Assembly: GCA_039798705.1 (NCBI GenBank)
Contig: JBDKFN010000007.1
Coordinates: 1 to 53,769, forward strand
From: CAIKLP01 sp039798705
GTDB lineage: Bacteria; Bacteroidota; Bacteroidia; Sphingobacteriales; Sphingobacteriaceae
Direction: 5' to 3'
DNA: 53,769 nucleotides
A program made the translations under genes and the position numbers. The number at the start of each line of letters is the position of its first letter. The first letter of the stretch is position 1. A model generated the notes under the pieces. It did not search any database. It was not told the origin of the DNA and was given only the letters and a program-made list of their open reading frames with translations. Shown piece by piece: positions 25,641-32,550 of this stretch.

Positions 25641-26789
25641 ATGGCAAAGAAAGATTTTTACGATATTTTAGGTGTTAGCAAAAACGCCGATGCAGATGAA
25701 ATAAAAAAAGCATACCGTAAGGCTGCAATTAAATTCCATCCGGATAAAAACCCTGGAGATAAAGCTGCGGAAGAAAAATTCAAAGAAGCAGCAGAAGCTT
25801 ACGAAATTTTAAGCAACCCAGAGAAGAAACAACGCTACGATCAATTTGGACATGCTGGCCCTGGAGCTGGCGGTTTTGGTGGCGGTGGCGGCATGAATAT
25901 GGAAGACATATTCTCGCAATTTGGCGATGTTTTTGGTGGAGGCGGAAGCCCATTTGAAAGTTTCTTTGGTGGTGGCGGAGGCGGTGGCAGACGCGTGCAA
26001 AAAGGAACTAATTTGCGTATTAAAGTAAAACTTACGTTAGAAGAAATTGCAAACGGCGCAGAAAAAACCATTAAAGTTCAGAAATTAAATTCTTGCAAAT
26101 CTTGTGGTGGCTCTGGTGCTAAAGATAAAAGTTCGTTTACAAAATGTAGTACTTGTAATGGAGCAGGAAGTGTAAGAAGGGTACAGAATACCATTCTTGG
26201 GCAAATGCAAACAACCACTACCTGCCCTACATGTAACGGTGATGGTCAAAAAATTACTGCAAAATGTACTGCATGTAATGGCGATGGTGTAGAAAGAGGC
26301 GAAGAAACAATTAGCATTAATATTCCTGCAGGTGTAACTGAAGGAATGCAATTGTCGATGAGTGGCAAAGGAAATGCTGCACCAAAAGGTGGTATACCAG
26401 GCGACTTGTTAATTGTAATTGAAGAAATTGAACACGAACAATTGAAAAGAGATGGCGTAAATGTGGTCTATGATTTATACATCAGTTTCGTTGACGCAGC
26501 CATTGGAACCAGCGTAGAAGTTCCAACCATAGATGGAAAAGCCCGAATTAAAATTGATGCCGGCACGCAAGGTGGCAAGATTTTAAGATTGAAAGGGAAA
26601 GGTATCAAAGACATTAATTCATATCACAGAGGCGATGAATTGGTACACGTAAATGTTTGGACGCCAAAAACGTTAACACGCGAAGAAAGAATTACTTTAG
26701 AAGGTTTACAAAACTCGGAGAACTTTAAACCGAGCCCAGGTAAAAACGACAAAGGATTTTTCGAAAGAATGAAAGAATATTTCGAATAA
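25641..26789 (+). CDS. dnaJ: Molecular chaperone DnaJ
   Basis: A 382-aa full-length type I Hsp40 that stimulates DnaK ATPase and binds unfolded clients. The J-domain has HPD at 33-35 (KFHPDKNPGD), followed by a Gly/Phe-rich linker with several Gly runs (about 72-118). Four CxxCxGxG-type zinc motifs follow (CKSCGGSG, CSTCNGAG, CPTCNGDG, CTACNGDG) and then the two C-terminal barrels (ISINIPAGVTEGMQLSMSGKG). Co-transcribed with grpE. Confidence 0.98.
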   Translation: MAKKDFYDILGVSKNADADEIKKAYRKAAIKFHPDKNPGDKAAEEKFKEAAEAYEILSNPEKKQRYDQFGHAGPGAGGFGGGGGMNMEDIFSQFGDVFGGGGSPFESFFGGGGGGGRRVQKGTNLRIKVKLTLEEIANGAEKTIKVQKLNSCKSCGGSGAKDKSSFTKCSTCNGAGSVRRVQNTILGQMQTTTTCPTCNGDGQKITAKCTACNGDGVERGEETISINIPAGVTEGMQLSMSGKGNAAPKGGIPGDLLIVIEEIEHEQLKRDGVNVVYDLYISFVDAAIGTSVEVPTIDGKARIKIDAGTQGGKILRLKGKGIKDINSYHRGDELVHVNVWTPKTLTREERITLEGLQNSENFKPSPGKNDKGFFERMKEYFE

Positions 26790-26801
26790 TAAAGCCATTT
26801 T

Positions 26802-27716
26802 ATGTTAAGTATACAATCAATTATTAAGGATTACGAAAAGCACAGGGCATTAAATAATGTCAGCATGGAAATCCCTATGGGCAGTGTATTTGGGCTACTT
26901 GGCCCAAATGGTGCAGGTAAAACTTCTTTGATTAGAATCATCAATCAAATAACCAAAGCAGATGCCGGTGAAATTTATTTCAAAGGCGAAAAGTTGCAAG
27001 AAAAACACATTGCACACATTGGCTACCTACCCGAAGAAAGAGGCTTATATAAAAAGATGGCTGTAGCCGATCAGATTGTTTATTTGGCTCAACTCAAAGG
27101 ATTAAGCAAACACGAGGCTGAAAAGCGCGCCAAGCAATGGTTTGACAGGTTAGAGATGAAAGGATGGTGGAATAAAAATGTAGAAGATTTATCGAAAGGC
27201 ATGCAACAAAAAGTACAATTTGTGGCAACGGTAATTCACCAACCCGAGTTATTGATTTTAGACGAACCCTTTAGTGGCTTCGACCCTATCAATGCTGAAA
27301 TGATCAAGAATGAATTCTTAAATTTAAATAAAGAAGGCACAACCATTATATTTTCTTCGCATAGAATGGAATCGGTTGAAGAATTGTGTTCGCACATTGC
27401 ATTAATAAACCATTCAGAAAAAATATTAGAAGGCAAGGTGTCTGATATTCGAAAAGAATACAGCAAAAATCATTACGAACTCACCTACTTAAACTCTGAA
27501 AGTGTTGATTTGAATGGCTCTTTGGCATTTCAAACAATTGGAAATGCAATATCTTCGGAAGGAAAATACACCCAAATTATTCAGTTAAATGCTGGTCATC
27601 AAGTAAACGATGCCATTGCATTTTTAATGCCTAAAATACAATTCAACGGCATACAAGAAATAATCCCTTCTATCAACGAAATTTTTATCGATCAAGTTAA
27701 ACACGCATCCGCTTAG
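26802..27716 (+). CDS. ABC-2 exporter ATP-binding subunit (NatA-like)
   Basis: A 304-aa ATPase with Walker A GPNGAGKTS (34-42), Q-loop GYLPEERGLYKKM, signature LSKGMQQKVQ, Walker B LLILDEPFSGFDP and H-loop FSSHRMESVEEL. The LPEERGLY and LSKGMQQK text matches the NatA-type subfamily, whose partner is an ABC-2 permease. The C-terminal 85 residues form the small regulatory extension usual in this group. The permease gene follows after two bases, so the pair forms one transporter, function possibly Na+ or xenobiotic export. It follows dnaJ by 12 bases. Confidence 0.92.
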   Translation: MLSIQSIIKDYEKHRALNNVSMEIPMGSVFGLLGPNGAGKTSLIRIINQITKADAGEIYFKGEKLQEKHIAHIGYLPEERGLYKKMAVADQIVYLAQLKGLSKHEAEKRAKQWFDRLEMKGWWNKNVEDLSKGMQQKVQFVATVIHQPELLILDEPFSGFDPINAEMIKNEFLNLNKEGTTIIFSSHRMESVEELCSHIALINHSEKILEGKVSDIRKEYSKNHYELTYLNSESVDLNGSLAFQTIGNAISSEGKYTQIIQLNAGHQVNDAIAFLMPKIQFNGIQEIIPSINEIFIDQVKHASA

Positions 27717-27718
27717 TC

Positions 27719-29032
27719 ATGAAAAAAATTGCTTTAATTATACAACGAGAATATTTATCGAGGGTAAAGAAAAAATCATTTATCGTGATGACATTTTTAG
27801 GCCCATTGCTTATTGCTGCGGTGTATGCCTTGGCCATTTACCTTGCAGTGAATAGCGAAGATATGGCCGACAAGAAAAAGGTGGTCGTTTGCGATGAAAC
27901 CCACGCGCTGTCTAACATTATAAAGGGCAATGAAAAATATGAATTTAATTTCAGCAACGATAAACTTGCAGATTTAAAAAGCAATTTTGATTCTTCGGGG
28001 AATGACTATTTATTATATATACCAAACAAAGGAACAAATTTTGAAGGCATTCAATTGTATTCCGACAAACAACCCAGTTTAGCTTTTGTTAAATACATTG
28101 AAAAACAATTAGAAAATAGTTTAACAGATAAAAAATTAAGTGAAAACGGGATCAGTAAAAAGATCATTGAAGAACTAAATTTTTCTTTAAATATTGAAAC
28201 CATTCGTTTTACAGATGAAGGTGAAGAAGACGGCAACACCAGCGCCAGCTATATGATTGGCATGTTTAGTTCCATTTTAATCTATATGTTTATTTTTCTT
28301 TATGGTGTGCAAGTGATGCGCGGCGTAATTGAAGAAAAAAACAATCGCATTGTTGAAGTATTAATTTCTTCGGTAAAACCCTTCCAATTAATGATGGGTA
28401 AAATTGTTGGAATTGCATTAGTTGGTTTAACACAATTTGCTTTGTGGGTTATTTTAACAACTAGTATTACAGGAATTATTGGACAAAAATTTGCGCAAGA
28501 CAAAAGCAAATTAATGAATATTGAAAATAAGGTTGCGGCTAGCAATTCAGATAAAAGCGAACCTGCAGTTGCAGCAACAGAAGTATTAAGCGCCTTATCA
28601 ACCATCAATTACCCATTAATTGTAGGTTGTTTCTTGTTTTACTTTTTAGGTGGATATTTGCTTTACAGTGCACTGTTTGCGGCCATTGGATCGGCAGTAG
28701 ATAGCGAATCAGAAACCCAACAGTTTATGATGCCGGTTACCATTCCATTGATATTCTCTTTTATTATTTCCACTTCTACAGTAGTGAATAACCCCGACGG
28801 ACCTATTGCCTTTTGGTTATCGCTTTTCCCACTCAGCTCCCCTATTGTAATGATGGTACGTTTACCATTTGGTGTGCCTGCATGGGAAATTATTACTTCA
28901 ATGTTATTATTGGTATTAGGATTTTTTGGAACAGTTTGGTTGGCAGCTAAAATTTACCGCACAGGTATTTTAATGGTTGGGAAAAAAGCAAGCTGGAAAG
29001 AAATTAGCAAATGGCTTTTCTACAAAAACTAA
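27719..29032 (+). CDS. ABC-2 exporter permease (NatB-like)
   Basis: A 437-aa membrane protein: one N-terminal helix (FIVMTFLGPLLIAAVYALAIYLAV), a large extracytoplasmic domain (about 45-175), then five to six C-terminal helices including GVIEEKNNRIVEVLISSVKPFQLMMGKIVGIALVGLTQFALWV, the hallmark of NatB/YhaP-like permeases. It pairs with the ATPase gene two bases upstream. An unusual Lys/Asp-rich insert between helices (IEN..SDKSEPAVAATEV, about 262-292) is common in Bacteroidota homologues. Substrate unknown. Its end converges on Maf with a three-base gap. Confidence 0.9.
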   Translation: MKKIALIIQREYLSRVKKKSFIVMTFLGPLLIAAVYALAIYLAVNSEDMADKKKVVVCDETHALSNIIKGNEKYEFNFSNDKLADLKSNFDSSGNDYLLYIPNKGTNFEGIQLYSDKQPSLAFVKYIEKQLENSLTDKKLSENGISKKIIEELNFSLNIETIRFTDEGEEDGNTSASYMIGMFSSILIYMFIFLYGVQVMRGVIEEKNNRIVEVLISSVKPFQLMMGKIVGIALVGLTQFALWVILTTSITGIIGQKFAQDKSKLMNIENKVAASNSDKSEPAVAATEVLSALSTINYPLIVGCFLFYFLGGYLLYSALFAAIGSAVDSESETQQFMMPVTIPLIFSFIISTSTVVNNPDGPIAFWLSLFPLSSPIVMMVRLPFGVPAWEIITSMLLLVLGFFGTVWLAAKIYRTGILMVGKKASWKEISKWLFYKN

Positions 29033-29052
29033 ATTTTATTTAATTTTTTGTA
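29021..29052. terminator. Imperfect AT-rich hairpin between convergent ABC permease and Maf genes
   Basis: TACAAAAA (29021-29028) can pair with TTTTTGTA (29045-29052), and TAAAT with ATTTA inside, around a TTT loop with a small asymmetric bulge. It lies over both stop codons, so it may terminate both transcripts. Weak because it is almost all A/T. Confidence 0.35.
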
Positions 29053-29608
29053 ATTCTTGGTAGATGCGTTCGGTTGGCAAACCCATTACGTTTGTATAAG
29101 ATCCTTCTACTTTTTTAATCGCCACTAAACCAATCCACTCCTGAATGCCATATGCACCGGCCTTGTCGAAGGGTTGGTAGGTAGTAATATAATGGTCAAT
29201 TTCTGTATCAGACAACGCATTCATGAACACTTGCGTGCTTTCGTGAAATGAATGTGTTTGGCCTTGGTATTGAAAAGCAACAGCCGTAATTACTTCATGT
29301 ACAGATCCGCTTAATTGACGAATCATTTCTTTGGCCTGCATTGCGTCTTTAGGTTTACCTAGAATTGCGTTTTGATGTGAAACAATAGTATCTGCAGTAA
29401 TGAGGAGTTCGTTTGTTTGAAGGCCTTTAAATGCGCTGGCTTTTTTATTGGCAATGTGCTTTGCAATTTCAACAGGATTTAAATGCTCCGGAAAACTTTC
29501 ATCGACTTCTTGTACATCCACCCTAAAATCGATATTCATTAAGCGCAATAATTCTTGACGGCGTGGGGACTGTGAAGCCAATACTATATCAAATGGAAAT
29601 TTCATCAT
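29036..29608 (-). CDS. Maf/YhdE-family nucleotide pyrophosphatase
   Basis: A 190-aa cytosolic Maf-family (d)NTP pyrophosphatase, thought to remove non-canonical or modified nucleotides such as dTTP/UTP analogues. Visible motifs are LASQSPRRQELLRL (the SxSPRR signature), ADTIVSHQNAILGKPKD and DKAGAYGIQ. The start at 29608 (or the next Met at 29605) is chosen because the upstream 16 residues overlap the UbiA gene and are not family-like. It is one base downstream of ubiA-family gene, an association typical of Bacteroidota. Confidence 0.94.
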   Translation of the reverse strand: MMKFPFDIVLASQSPRRQELLRLMNIDFRVDVQEVDESFPEHLNPVEIAKHIANKKASAFKGLQTNELLITADTIVSHQNAILGKPKDAMQAKEMIRQLSGSVHEVITAVAFQYQGQTHSFHESTQVFMNALSDTEIDHYITTYQPFDKAGAYGIQEWIGLVAIKKVEGSYTNVMGLPTERIYQELQKIK

Positions 29609-29609
29609 G

Positions 29610-30551
29610 TTAATTTCCAGGAAAAAAATTAAGTACCGGAATGGCAAATACACCAATCACCATAGCAAACATGGCTAAACGGTGTGCCCATATGCCAGCA
29701 TAGGTTTCGTTAGAAAAAAGTAACGCAAACATGGCTGTTATTAAAGGAACTTGAATACCTAATAAAATAAACATCAAAGGCACATATGCATGATTTGCAT
29801 ATTGTAAATTTTGAATGTAAAACAATACATAACAAATTGCTAATACCAATATTACGACAACCGCTTTAGTCACTTTTAAACCAAATACAATGGGCATGGT
29901 TTTACACTTAATTGCCGCGTCGCCTTGCACTTCGTTGTAATCTTTGATAATAGAAATAAGTAATGCCATTAAAAAAACAACAAAACTAAAATAACCCAGC
30001 ACTTTAAAAATTAATAAGGCAATCATTTGCTGATCTACTGAATAATAGGCTTTGAAAATACTGGTCTCAAATAAAACCACTAACAAAATTGGAAAGACAG
30101 TTAAAATTCCTGCAACAAAATTACCGACTAGTAATTGTCTTTTATAATCTGTTGAATAAAACCAAAGCAAACCTACCACCAATGCTGGTATAATGGCAAG
30201 TACAGCAACCTTCAAGTGAAGCGCTAAATAGGTGAAAATAACCAAGCCGATTAAACTAAAAACAACATGTAAAGCCATGGCCACTCTGCGTTTGATGCTT
30301 CTGCCAATGATTACTTTTTCAGGTTTATTTAAATAGTCGATGCGTAAATCAAAATAATCGTTGATGATGTAACCCGCAGCTGCAATGAGTGTAGTGGCTA
30401 ACATCAAAAAATAAAATTGGTTATTTGTTAAGGTGCTGAGCAAACCGTAACTGGCCAACATTGGAAACAATAAAAACTGACGGATAAAATATTGAAGCGC
30501 TGCAATTAAAATTAAATTGGGTAAGCGAATCAATTTTAAAAATGAAATCAT
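29610..30551 (-). CDS. UbiA-family prenyltransferase (GGGP synthase II / MenA-like)
   Basis: A 313-aa inner-membrane aromatic/glycerol prenyltransferase with about eight to nine helices. The first Asp motif is NDYFDLRIDYLNKP (NDxxD type, after the second helix) and the second lies in IIKDYNEVQGDAAIKCKTMP (DxxxxxGD). UbiA proteins attach a polyprenyl chain from its diphosphate to an acceptor. Bacteroidota copies in this gene neighbourhood are usually annotated as geranylgeranylglycerol-phosphate geranylgeranyltransferase, but the acceptor cannot be read here. It sits between Maf and a KdsC-like HAD with one-base gaps. Confidence 0.9.
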   Translation of the reverse strand: MISFLKLIRLPNLILIAALQYFIRQFLLFPMLASYGLLSTLTNNQFYFLMLATTLIAAAGYIINDYFDLRIDYLNKPEKVIIGRSIKRRVAMALHVVFSLIGLVIFTYLALHLKVAVLAIIPALVVGLLWFYSTDYKRQLLVGNFVAGILTVFPILLVVLFETSIFKAYYSVDQQMIALLIFKVLGYFSFVVFLMALLISIIKDYNEVQGDAAIKCKTMPIVFGLKVTKAVVVILVLAICYVLFYIQNLQYANHAYVPLMFILLGIQVPLITAMFALLFSNETYAGIWAHRLAMFAMVIGVFAIPVLNFFPGN

Positions 30552-30552
30552 A

Positions 30553-31080
30553 TTATGCAGATGTGGTCGTACTACTAAATTCGTTGTTCCAATCGTTGCG
30601 AATGGTCATGACTTTTTCGATGAAATCGCGCACGCAACCTGCTCCCCCATTAACCGGCGAAACATAATGCGCAATGGCTTTTACTTGATGCACTGCATCT
30701 GCGGGGCAAACCGCTACACTCACCAATTGCATGCAAGCTAAATCGGGAATATCGTCACCGATATAAGCGACTTGATCAAATGTTAATTGATTTTCTTGTA
30801 AATAATTTTGGAGAACAGCTACTTTATCTTTTACCGCTAAATGAATATCGGTAATACCTAAACCATTTAATCTTTTGATAACAGTGGTTGAACCCGCTCC
30901 AGAAATTACAATTATTTTATAGCCTTTTTTAATGGCCAGTTGAATAGCATAACCATCTTTGATATTCATGCGCCTCAATTGTTCACCAGACTCTGAAACA
31001 TAAACAGTCCCATCGGTCAAAACCCCATCGAGGTCTAATACAAACACCTTAATATCAACTAATCGATTTAAATAAGCCAT
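30553..31080 (-). CDS. KdsC-like HAD phosphatase
   Basis: A 175-aa HAD phosphatase of the capless C0 type. Motif I is LDLDGVLTDGTVYVSE with nucleophile Asp16 and Asp18, motif II is VISGAG, and motif IV is YIGDDIPDL. The C-terminal NGGAGCVRDFIEKVM is the tail that marks KdsC/YrbI (3-deoxy-D-manno-octulosonate 8-phosphate phosphatase) relatives, which act as tetramers. It could serve KDO synthesis for lipopolysaccharide or a related sugar acid. It is one base upstream of the UbiA gene in the same transcript. Confidence 0.9.
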   Translation of the reverse strand: MAYLNRLVDIKVFVLDLDGVLTDGTVYVSESGEQLRRMNIKDGYAIQLAIKKGYKIIVISGAGSTTVIKRLNGLGITDIHLAVKDKVAVLQNYLQENQLTFDQVAYIGDDIPDLACMQLVSVAVCPADAVHQVKAIAHYVSPVNGGAGCVRDFIEKVMTIRNDWNNEFSSTTTSA

Positions 31081-31097
31081 AAGGTAAATATAAGCTT

Positions 31098-31340
31098 TTA
31101 TTGGTTATCTCGCCATTCGTAAACCCAAGCAGATTGAATCATTTCAAGATAAGATTCGTTACATTCTTCTTTGGTTCCTACGAAATTAGGCAAAGTTAAA
31201 ACCCAATCCAATAATTCCGTAAATCGAATACGGTAAATTTTTGATTCACTAAAATCATCACCAAATTTTTCATATAAATTAATGGCAATGTCTTCGGTAT
31301 CTTTCCAACCGTATGTTAATTGAAATCTTTCGTCTTTCAT
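31098..31340 (-). CDS. iscX: IscX-family Fe-S cluster assembly protein
   Basis: An 80-aa acidic protein resembling IscX (YfhJ): YGWKDTEDIAINLYEKFGD, then YRIRFTELLDWVLTLPNFVGT and the tail ESYLEMIQSAWVYEW. IscX in E. coli is about 66 aa, binds iron and the cysteine desulfurase IscS, and tunes cluster assembly. This copy is slightly longer at the N-terminus. It follows the ferredoxin by nine bases, so the two iron-sulfur proteins are likely co-expressed, away from any visible isc/suf operon. Confidence 0.85.
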   Translation of the reverse strand: MKDERFQLTYGWKDTEDIAINLYEKFGDDFSESKIYRIRFTELLDWVLTLPNFVGTKEECNESYLEMIQSAWVYEWRDNQ

Positions 31341-31349
31341 TTCTTTTTT

Positions 31350-31682
31350 TTAATGCCCCATAAAACCCGATTGATCGGGTATCAATACTTCAAAATCTCC
31401 ATTAATGGCAACACATTGACAGCCTAACCTCGAATTGATACGAGGGTTTACCGCACGGTCTATAAAATCTTCTTCTTTATCGGAGATGTCTTGCAAAAAT
31501 TCCATGCCTTTGTTGACATATAAATGGCAAGTACTGCAACCACAAACGCCTCCGCAATTGTGTTGTAGCTCAATTCCATTTTCCATACAAACGTCTAATA
31601 CCGATTCGCCTTCGGCAATTGGTAATACAACCGTTGGATGGTCTTTCTCTTCAAAATTTATGGTAAGGTTGAATATTTTCAT
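31350..31682 (-). CDS. [2Fe-2S] ferredoxin, adrenodoxin type
   Basis: A 110-aa soluble electron carrier. The cluster ligands follow the adrenodoxin/Fdx pattern C-x5-C-x2-C: Cys43, Cys49 and Cys52 in HNCGGVCGCSTCH, with the last ligand Cys88 in SRLGCQC. An extra Cys47 sits inside the loop. Typical text includes SVLDVCMENGIELQ and FIDRAVNPRINSRLGCQ. Fdx of this type donates electrons in Fe-S assembly and heme or P450 steps. The start at 31682 (MKIFNLTINF) is preferred over 31730, since a -7 box lies upstream. iscX follows. Confidence 0.93.
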   Translation of the reverse strand: MKIFNLTINFEEKDHPTVVLPIAEGESVLDVCMENGIELQHNCGGVCGCSTCHLYVNKGMEFLQDISDKEEDFIDRAVNPRINSRLGCQCVAINGDFEVLIPDQSGFMGH

Positions 31683-31727
31683 AATGATATATAAATCAAA
31701 AAAATGCCTTATTTGTTTGATTGAGCA

Positions 31728-31735
31728 CAAAAATA
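31728..31735 (-). promoter_or_regulatory. Bacteroidota-type -7 box (TATTTTTG) upstream of ferredoxin
   Basis: The minus strand reads TATTTTTG, an exact TAnnTTTG match, about 46 bases before the ferredoxin ATG and just after a terminator-like hairpin of the upstream gene. No -33 TTG at the expected distance. Confidence 0.4.
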
Positions 31736-31748
31736 AGAAAAAAACTCA

Positions 31749-31767
31749 AATTAGAATTAATCTAATT
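31749..31767 (-). terminator. Terminator-like hairpin after the DUF2520 gene
   Basis: AATTAGA and TCTAATT form a seven-base stem around a five-base loop, followed on the minus strand by TGAG and a run of seven T. It begins ten bases after the DUF2520 stop and precedes the ferredoxin promoter. The stem is weak (one G-C pair). Confidence 0.45.
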
Positions 31768-31776
31768 AAGTATATT

Positions 31777-32550
31777 TTATGCTTTATTTGCTTGAATTTG
31801 AGCAGAAAGTAGGCGGTATATCGCTTCCCATTGCGGATGGTCTTTGAGCAACGCTAAATGTGCGGTTAATACGGCTTGGTCGTTTCGAATGGCAGGGCCT
31901 GTTTGCGCGGCAGCGGGATCCAATACTTGCAATTTTGCAACAGTTTCTTGAATCAAAGGCAACAGCAACTCAAAGGGCAATTGATTTTCTTTTAAAATTT
32001 CAGATGCAATTTGAAATAAATGGTTCGAAAAATTACATGCAAAAACAGCAGCTAAATGAATGTGTTTTCTTTTTTCGGAATCGGCATACTTACTTGGCAA
32101 TTGAATTTGCGTTGCTAAATTTTCGAGCAACTTTTGTACTTCGTTACTCGATGCCTCTATTAAAACTGGAAATGTTGTTTGTTGTAAACTTACCGATTTG
32201 CTAAATGTTTGCAATGGATAAAACACACCATAACGATTTGTTTTTTCTTCGAAAATTGCATTGGACACCGATCCGGAAGTGTGTAGCCAACAAAAGTGAT
32301 TGCTTGCAGGCACTTGGTCTACACAGGCTTTCAAGGCATCGTCGCTTACAGCAAACAATAAATAATCGATATCGCTTGGAATGTTGGACAAGTTGTTGCT
32401 GGCGAGGGCATGCACCTCGCTGGCTAAACTTTGCGCATGGCTTAAGTTTTTACTTGTAATTGATACAATGGTACAACCTGCAGCATGAAACTTTTTTGCA
32501 AAAAAGCTTGCCACATTTCCGGCACCAACAATAGCAATTCTAAGACTCAT
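31777..32550 (-). CDS. DUF2520 / Rossmann-like oxidoreductase-fold protein
   Basis: A 257-aa protein with an N-terminal NAD(P)-binding Rossmann motif (IAIVGAGNVASFFAKKFHAAG, 5-25) and a C-terminal DUF2520 helical domain (HLAAVFACNFSNHLFQIA). The combination resembles ketopantoate/6-phosphogluconate reductase relatives (ProC-like), but the reaction is unknown. In Bacteroidota it commonly precedes the KdsC-like HAD / UbiA / Maf genes, as it does here with ferredoxin and iscX inserted. Its ATG overlaps the ccmF stop by one base. Confidence 0.88.
   Translation of the reverse strand: MSLRIAIVGAGNVASFFAKKFHAAGCTIVSITSKNLSHAQSLASEVHALASNNLSNIPSDIDYLLFAVSDDALKACVDQVPASNHFCWLHTSGSVSNAIFEEKTNRYGVFYPLQTFSKSVSLQQTTFPVLIEASSNEVQKLLENLATQIQLPSKYADSEKRKHIHLAAVFACNFSNHLFQIASEILKENQLPFELLLPLIQETVAKLQVLDPAAAQTGPAIRNDQAVLTAHLALLKDHPQWEAIYRLLSAQIQANKA

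Noticed and set aside
25809..26351. Pro- and Ala/Ser-rich minus-strand frames within dnaJ
   Set aside because: They mirror the Gly-rich linker and zinc-finger codons of dnaJ.
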